A stretch of DNA of 35,021 nt, taken from assembly GCA_964600165.1 (NCBI GenBank), contig CAZRIP010000024.1, positions 1 to 35,021 on the forward strand, in the 5' to 3' direction. The translations under genes and the position numbers were made by a program. The DNA comes from CAZRIP01 sp964600165. Its GTDB lineage: Bacteria; Elusimicrobiota; Elusimicrobia; UBA1565; UBA9628. Positions within the stretch are counted from its first letter, which is position 1, and every line of letters begins with the position of its first letter. The notes beneath the pieces were generated by a model. That model was not told where the DNA came from. It made no database searches and worked only from the letters and a program-made list of their open reading frames with translations. Below are positions 30,809-35,021 of this stretch, one piece after another.

Positions 30809-32167
30809 ATGTCCACGCGCCGAGTCGTTCTCGCTCTCGTTTCTTTACTTCTAGCCGCGCCGAGCTTCGCCGTCTCGCTCTACGACGGCCTCGCCTCCCG
30901 TCCCGCGATCGAGCCCGTCGTTCCCGTGCTTCCGACGAGCATCCTGAATGCCGACATCCTTCCTGAAGGCCTTCAGGGCGGCTTGCTCCCGCTCGCCGTC
31001 GAGCCGCCTTCCCTTCAGATCCCGTCGGCCTTGACCGCCGCGGAGCTTCCCGCGGCGATCGCGCCCGCGCGAGCGGCGACGCCCGCCGCGACGGCGCTGC
31101 CCGGCGCGATGGCCACGCTCAACGCTCTCGTCCCTCAGTCGGCTTCGCCTTCCGCGAACGGCGGCGGGGATTCCCCGGCGAACGCCTCTCCCGCGCAAGC
31201 GGCGCGGGTCTTCGACGGCTCGATCGTCGACCGCGGCGTCTCCGAGTTCTTCGGCGAGCTCGCGCCCGACCAGGAAGCCGGCGTCGTCGTCGCGAGGCCC
31301 CGCGCGACCGTCGAAGGCGTCGCCCCGACCGAAAGCGAGATGAACGACAACGTCAAGCTTTCTCCCAAAAGCTTGCACGAGCGCGAGAACGCCTCGGCGG
31401 CGCTGTTCGCGCACGGCGGCGCGTCTTACGATTCCGCCACGCCGACGACGCAGAAAGTCGATCTGACGAAGTACGACGCCGTGCAGTTCCAGGACGCGGG
31501 CCGCGGCCACCGCAACGTCGTCGTGGTCAAGAAGGGCCGCACCGACCGCGTCATCGTCGTCGGCAGCCACAACGACAAGGTCAGCGTCGGCGACGGCGTG
31601 ATCGACAACTGGACCGGCACGACGATGGTCGCGCATCTCTATCAGACGCTCAAGGACGTGCCCACCGAGGCGACGATCGTCTTCATCTCGCACGCGCGCG
31701 AGGAAGAGGGGCTGCTCGGCTCGCGGAAGTTCGTCTCGTCGCTCGCGCCCGAGGAGCTCAAGCGCGTCGAGTCGAACATCAACATCGACACGCTGGCGAT
31801 CAAGGGCGGCGGCACGCTCGTCTGGGACAACGGCGACGGCTGGGCCTCGGCCAAGGAGATGCTCGACGCCGCCGACCGCGCCGTGGCGGAGGAGAACGCC
31901 AAGCGCCCCGCGAACGACCAGCTGAATTTGCGGCGCGAGCCGCTCAACGGCGGCGACGCGGACTCGTCCAGCTACCGCGACGCGGGCGTGCCGTGGTACG
32001 CGACGTTCTTCGGCGGCTCCGAGGACTTGATCTTCTCGATCATCCACACCCCGCGCGACAACTTCGGCGCGTTCTCGCTGCCGATCTACCGCGAGTCTTA
32101 TTTCGTCACGCTGGCCGTGCTGCGCTACCTCGACGCGCACGGACATCGGATCCCCGGAGTCAGCTGA
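30809..32167 (+). CDS. Secreted M28-family metallopeptidase
   Basis: 452 residues. 1-22: signal peptide ending PSFAVS. 23-130: Ala/Pro/Leu-rich, followed by RVFDGS (133-138). About 215-450: an M28 zinc peptidase core, with VVGSHNDKV (His254), GVIDNWTGT (Asp266, which bridges the two zincs), AREEEGLLGS (Glu299 catalytic and Glu300 ligand), NIDTLA (Asp327) and a final IIHTPRDN (His413). The zinc ligands of the family are thus all present. M28 enzymes are mostly aminopeptidases or carboxypeptidases acting on peptides outside the cytoplasm, which fits the signal. The ATG lacks a Shine-Dalgarno sequence but has a -10 box 6 bases before it. It is divergent from the exported ATP-grasp gene. Family firm; substrate unknown. 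Confidence 0.9.
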   Translation: MSTRRVVLALVSLLLAAPSFAVSLYDGLASRPAIEPVVPVLPTSILNADILPEGLQGGLLPLAVEPPSLQIPSALTAAELPAAIAPARAATPAATALPGAMATLNALVPQSASPSANGGGDSPANASPAQAARVFDGSIVDRGVSEFFGELAPDQEAGVVVARPRATVEGVAPTESEMNDNVKLSPKSLHERENASAALFAHGGASYDSATPTTQKVDLTKYDAVQFQDAGRGHRNVVVVKKGRTDRVIVVGSHNDKVSVGDGVIDNWTGTTMVAHLYQTLKDVPTEATIVFISHAREEEGLLGSRKFVSSLAPEELKRVESNINIDTLAIKGGGTLVWDNGDGWASAKEMLDAADRAVAEENAKRPANDQLNLRREPLNGGDADSSSYRDAGVPWYATFFGGSEDLIFSIIHTPRDNFGAFSLPIYRESYFVTLAVLRYLDAHGHRIPGVS

Positions 32168-32220
32168 AAGAGATAAAAGATGACACTCATCGACACGAAG
32201 CAGACAATGAGCCGTCATCC

Positions 32221-32278
32221 GGCCCAACCCTTGCTGGGCCCATTGCCCGCGTCGATCGGGGCCCAAGGACCCGCGGGC
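32221..32278 (+). promoter_or_regulatory. GC-rich inverted repeats upstream of the HAD-like gene
   Basis: GGCCCA (32221-32226) pairs with TGGGCC (32235-32240), and GCCCGCG (32245-32251) pairs with CGCGGGC (32272-32278). TGGGCCCATT here is the same as at 30735-30744 before the M28 gene. It may be part of a structured leader or a regulator site. No T-tract follows. Confidence 0.4.
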
Positions 32279-32341
32279 CTCTTGAAAGGGCTGTTGTATC
32301 ATGACGTCCGCCGCGCAATGAATCGGAACGGAGATGGCTTG

Positions 32342-34657
32342 ATGAATCGCGACTCGCGCCGGATGCACCTGATGCTCCCCGTCATCGTCCTCTTCTGTTT
32401 TTCTCATGCCCGCGCCTCGATGGTCGAGGCGGGGGGACCGGTCCTCGAAGGAGGCCCGATCGCCCCGATGAGCCTGCAGCTCCCGACTCTGAACCCCGCT
32501 CAACTGAGCGGGGTTCCTCTTTCCGCCCCGGGACTCGCGACGCTCGCTCTTCCGGACACGACCCTTCCCTTATATAGCGCGGCGTTCGCGCGGATCCCCG
32601 CGGGGGCCGCGACGCTCCAGGCCGCGCAGCAGGCCATCCTCAAGCGCGACGCGCGGGCCGCGGTGTCCTCGGCCTTGAAGCTCGACGCCTCGTCGTTCGG
32701 CTCGAACGGCGAGCGCGCCTCGGCTTCCGATATTCAAGCGGCTTCCGGCGAGGTCTTCGACGGCGGCGCCAAGACGGCGTCCGGCTTCGGCGGCTCGTTC
32801 GACGGCGGCGAAGGCGGCGGCGGCTCCAACAACGACGGCGGCGGAAACGACGGCGCGAATAACGGCACCCCGATCGAGAAGGCCTACCCGAAGGTCGTCG
32901 TGATCCTCGACACTTTCAACGGCCCGGCGTCCGCGGAGACCGTCCAATACATCGAGAAGCTCGCCGACCTCGGCGTCCACGTCGTCTTCGTCACGCCGCG
33001 CGCCGAAAAAGGCGCGAACTCGGCCGAGGAGATCCTGACCTCCAAGCTGCGCACGCGCGCCGGCAACCCGGTCATGGTCGTCAGCTACAACGGCTCGCGC
33101 ATCGCGATGCACAAGGCCACGCGCGCGGAGAACCCGAAGGGCGCGGTCTCCGACGCCGACGGGTTCGCGGCTCCGACCTTGGAGCTCTTCGGCGCGATCA
33201 ACCAGGCGGCCAAGACGCGCCTCAAGCTCGGCGGCGTCGACGAGATCCGCGGCGGCGTCGAGGATAACGTCTATCACTACGGCGTCGAGGTCCAGCTTTC
33301 GAAGAAGGTGACGAAGGCGCGCCGCGCGGGCCTCATCAACGAGATCGTCAAGTTCTACAACGACCGCGTGCAGGAGGCGGGCCTCAACTACCGCTTCGAG
33401 GCGAGCGAGGGCGCGGACGGCAAGGTGTCTCTCTTCACGCAGTCGACGGCGCTGCGCTTGAACACGGGCCGGATCTTCTCGGCGATCCAGGCGCAGTACC
33501 CCGATCTGCGCGACCGGCTCAAGCAAGAGGACGTGCTGTTCCTCGCCGACTCGACGCGCGCGGCGCGGTTCCTTTCGACGCTCCCCGGCAAGGACCAGAT
33601 CCCCGGCCAGGGCTATCTGATGCACGGCGTGACCAACGAGGCCGAGCTCGCGCAGGGCCTGTTCGCCGTGCTGCACGGCAAGGGCCTCGAGGACGTCAAG
33701 GTCACGCGCAACCAGCTGCGCTCCTACGTCTCGTGGCTCGAGGCGCGCCAGCGCTACGGCAACCCGCGCGGCGGCGGCGGCTTCCGGCTGGAGCCCTCGC
33801 TCGGCCGCTACCAGCAAGAGGCCAAGTTCTACGGCGCCATCCTCCATTATCACCTGATGGCCGAGCTCTACCACCGCATCCGCAACCACAACTTCGACGG
33901 CGCCAGCCTTTCGTCGGCCATGGACCTGCTCGAGCAGATGGCCCGCAACCCGAAGGCCTACGGCATCAACATCGACGAGGACATGGACACGATGCGCGGC
34001 AGCAAGCGCTGGCGGCCGTTCGAGCGCGAGCGCCTGGGCGTGCTCAAGCAGTGGCTCGCCAACTATTACGACCGCAACTTCCCGAGCTACCCGCGCGGCG
34101 TGTCCGAGAACGTCGTCGGCACGCTGATCAACCTCTCCCGCGACTCGGGGACGAACATCAAGCTCTACTACGAGTCGCCCGCGACCAAGCGCCGGTATCA
34201 GGTCGGCGTGCTGCCGGCGCGCGGCCAGGTCGAGAAGGACGACCACGGCTACTTGCTCGTCGTGCATACGTACCGCACCGGCAAGGAGATGCGCCAGGAC
34301 GACTTCGAGGAGTCCCTCGAGGTCAACCTCGCGATGCGCGCGATGCTGCAGGGCTACGCCAAGAAGGAAGCCGACGGGCGCTGGACCGTCAACGGCGAGC
34401 CGGCGCGCGTGATGGCCGTCTATCACACGATGACCCGCGACATGCCGAGCGACATCATGACCCCGGAGCAGGTCGAGGCCCGGTCCGGCGAGGTGACCTC
34501 GCTGATCGAGAAGATGCTCGCGGACAAGGAATTCCTGGCTTATTGGGAAGCCGAGCAGGCGAAGAACGAGAAGGTCGCCGTCGGCCGCGCCACGCACAAG
34601 GCCAAGCAGGCGGCCCAGCCGCCGCGCAAGAAGAAGACGCCGACGAAATCCTCCTGA
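32342..34657 (+). CDS. Exported HAD-like protein with altered nucleophile motif
   Basis: 771 residues from the ATG at 32342, which has GGAGA at a 7-base distance; the frame is open further up to 32180, but the signal peptide (MLPVIVLFCFSHARAS) follows this start. 28-135: Ala/Leu/Pro-rich, then EVFDGG (137-142) and a Gly/Asn/Asp-rich linker. From about 182: a HAD-like domain of the Cof/sucrose-phosphatase type, with PKVVVILDTFNG (183-194) at the nucleophile, LADLGVHVVFVTPRAEKG as the motif II region, VVSYNGSRIA typical of the fold, and VLFLADSTRAARFL near motif IV. Motif I should be DxD but reads D-T-F, so the second Asp is lost. About 470-740: a helical region of unknown type, followed by a Lys/Pro-rich tail (PPRKKKTPTKSS). 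It may be a non-catalytic binding protein. The next gene begins 7 bases on. Confidence 0.8.
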   Translation: MNRDSRRMHLMLPVIVLFCFSHARASMVEAGGPVLEGGPIAPMSLQLPTLNPAQLSGVPLSAPGLATLALPDTTLPLYSAAFARIPAGAATLQAAQQAILKRDARAAVSSALKLDASSFGSNGERASASDIQAASGEVFDGGAKTASGFGGSFDGGEGGGGSNNDGGGNDGANNGTPIEKAYPKVVVILDTFNGPASAETVQYIEKLADLGVHVVFVTPRAEKGANSAEEILTSKLRTRAGNPVMVVSYNGSRIAMHKATRAENPKGAVSDADGFAAPTLELFGAINQAAKTRLKLGGVDEIRGGVEDNVYHYGVEVQLSKKVTKARRAGLINEIVKFYNDRVQEAGLNYRFEASEGADGKVSLFTQSTALRLNTGRIFSAIQAQYPDLRDRLKQEDVLFLADSTRAARFLSTLPGKDQIPGQGYLMHGVTNEAELAQGLFAVLHGKGLEDVKVTRNQLRSYVSWLEARQRYGNPRGGGGFRLEPSLGRYQQEAKFYGAILHYHLMAELYHRIRNHNFDGASLSSAMDLLEQMARNPKAYGINIDEDMDTMRGSKRWRPFERERLGVLKQWLANYYDRNFPSYPRGVSENVVGTLINLSRDSGTNIKLYYESPATKRRYQVGVLPARGQVEKDDHGYLLVVHTYRTGKEMRQDDFEESLEVNLAMRAMLQGYAKKEADGRWTVNGEPARVMAVYHTMTRDMPSDIMTPEQVEARSGEVTSLIEKMLADKEFLAYWEAEQAKNEKVAVGRATHKAKQAAQPPRKKKTPTKSS

Positions 34658-34664
34658 GTCTTCG

Positions 34665-35021
34665 ATGATCAAAAAACTCGGCTCGGTCGCCCTCGCGCTC
34701 ACCGTCCTGCTGCAGCCCGCGGCGCCTTTCGCCGCGGAGCTCATCGGACCGCTGGAGCTTCCGGCGTCCGCTCCGAGGACTCCGATCGCCGAGCCGCTCG
34801 CTCCGTTGACTCCGGGGCTTTCAGCCGAGCAAAGCCTCACGCTCCCTTCTCTGCCGGGCGGCGTCTCCGCTTCGCTCGCTCCGCTGGCCGCTTCCGAGGC
34901 GGCCTCCGCTTCGGTCGAAGCCCAGCCCGCGAACGCCGCCCAGACGGCGCAAGCCGCGCTTTCCTCGACGGCTCGCACGATCACGGCCGCGAAGTCTCAG
35001 GACGCGCGGTCTTCGTCGGCC
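34665..35021 (+). CDS. Exported protein, N-terminal part only (3' truncated by window)
   Basis: The ATG at 34665 lies 7 bases after the stop of the HAD-like gene and the frame is open to the window end (119 codons). Residues 1-25 are a signal peptide (MIKKLGSVALALTVLLQ, ending PFAAE). The rest visible is Ala/Pro/Ser/Leu-rich, with LP-type repeats such as LEAP-like APLTPGLS and LTLPSLPGG, the same style as the N-terminal modules of the other exported proteins here. The catalytic domain, if any, is outside the window, so function cannot be given. Close spacing suggests co-transcription with the HAD-like gene. Confidence 0.85.
   Translation, partial: MIKKLGSVALALTVLLQPAAPFAAELIGPLELPASAPRTPIAEPLAPLTPGLSAEQSLTLPSLPGGVSASLAPLAASEAASASVEAQPANAAQTAQAALSSTARTITAAKSQDARSSSA

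Noticed and set aside
32570..34984. Minus-strand open frame of about 800 codons opposite the HAD-like gene
   Set aside because: Arg/Leu/Val-rich shadow with no domain; the plus-strand frame has a signal peptide, ribosome binding site and fold motifs.
1..35021. CRISPR array, rRNA, complete tRNA, transposase or integrase
   Set aside because: No regularly spaced repeats, no rRNA or complete tRNA sequence, and no recombinase motif seen on either strand.

Overview
This is a GC-rich bacterial window with high coding density. The proteins look Gram-negative: many have Sec signal peptides followed by long Ala/Pro/Leu-rich stretches and then an enzymatic domain. That protein style resembles environmental Elusimicrobiota genomes, but the assignment rests on recall and no marker gene is present, so treat it as a lead. 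No rRNA, complete tRNA or CRISPR array is visible. Two genes run off the window, one at each end.

Layout. 1-4.1 kb: the 3' end of an unknown gene, a secreted Pro/Arg-repeat protein, a beta-CASP metallo-beta-lactamase RNase, and a Phd/ParE-type toxin-antitoxin pair. 4.2-8.9 kb: a 1393-residue secreted protein that reads as a fatty-acid alpha-dioxygenase fused to caleosin-like domains, with a translationally coupled PrcB-like gene. 8.9-16.8 kb (minus strand): a PGM1-like ATP-grasp ligase, an ATP-grasp/MFS fusion, and an OPT-family oligopeptide transporter coupled to that fusion. 16.9-19.5 kb: a coupled operon of class II glutamine amidotransferase, ASCH protein and M20 peptidase. 19.5-28.65 kb: a more AT-rich defence island with an unknown protein, a HipB/HipA-type pair and a complete type I restriction-modification operon, hsdM - small Cys-rich ORF - hsdS - hsdR. 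28.65-35 kb: another exported ATP-grasp protein, a secreted M28 peptidase, a secreted HAD-like protein with a damaged nucleophile motif, and the start of one more exported protein.

How it may fit together. Six large exported proteins outside the island share an N-terminal plan: signal peptide, Ala/Pro/Leu-rich segment, then an aromatic or hydrophobic residue followed by Asp/Glu-Gly at about residue 110-173. Four of them, and the amidotransferase, have a -10-like box only 6-9 bases before the start codon and no Shine-Dalgarno sequence, which suggests leaderless transcripts. Several also have nested palindromic elements built around TAGGCCTA or TGGGCCCA. Their activities (fatty-acid oxygenation, ATP-grasp amide-bond formation, peptide cleavage, peptide transport) could form a cell-envelope system that makes or remodels peptide- or oxylipin-type molecules. 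That pathway is inference; the domain calls are much firmer than the link between them. The best candidate for something undescribed is the alpha-dioxygenase/caleosin fusion, because it joins in one bacterial polypeptide two activities that plants encode separately and use together in oxylipin synthesis.
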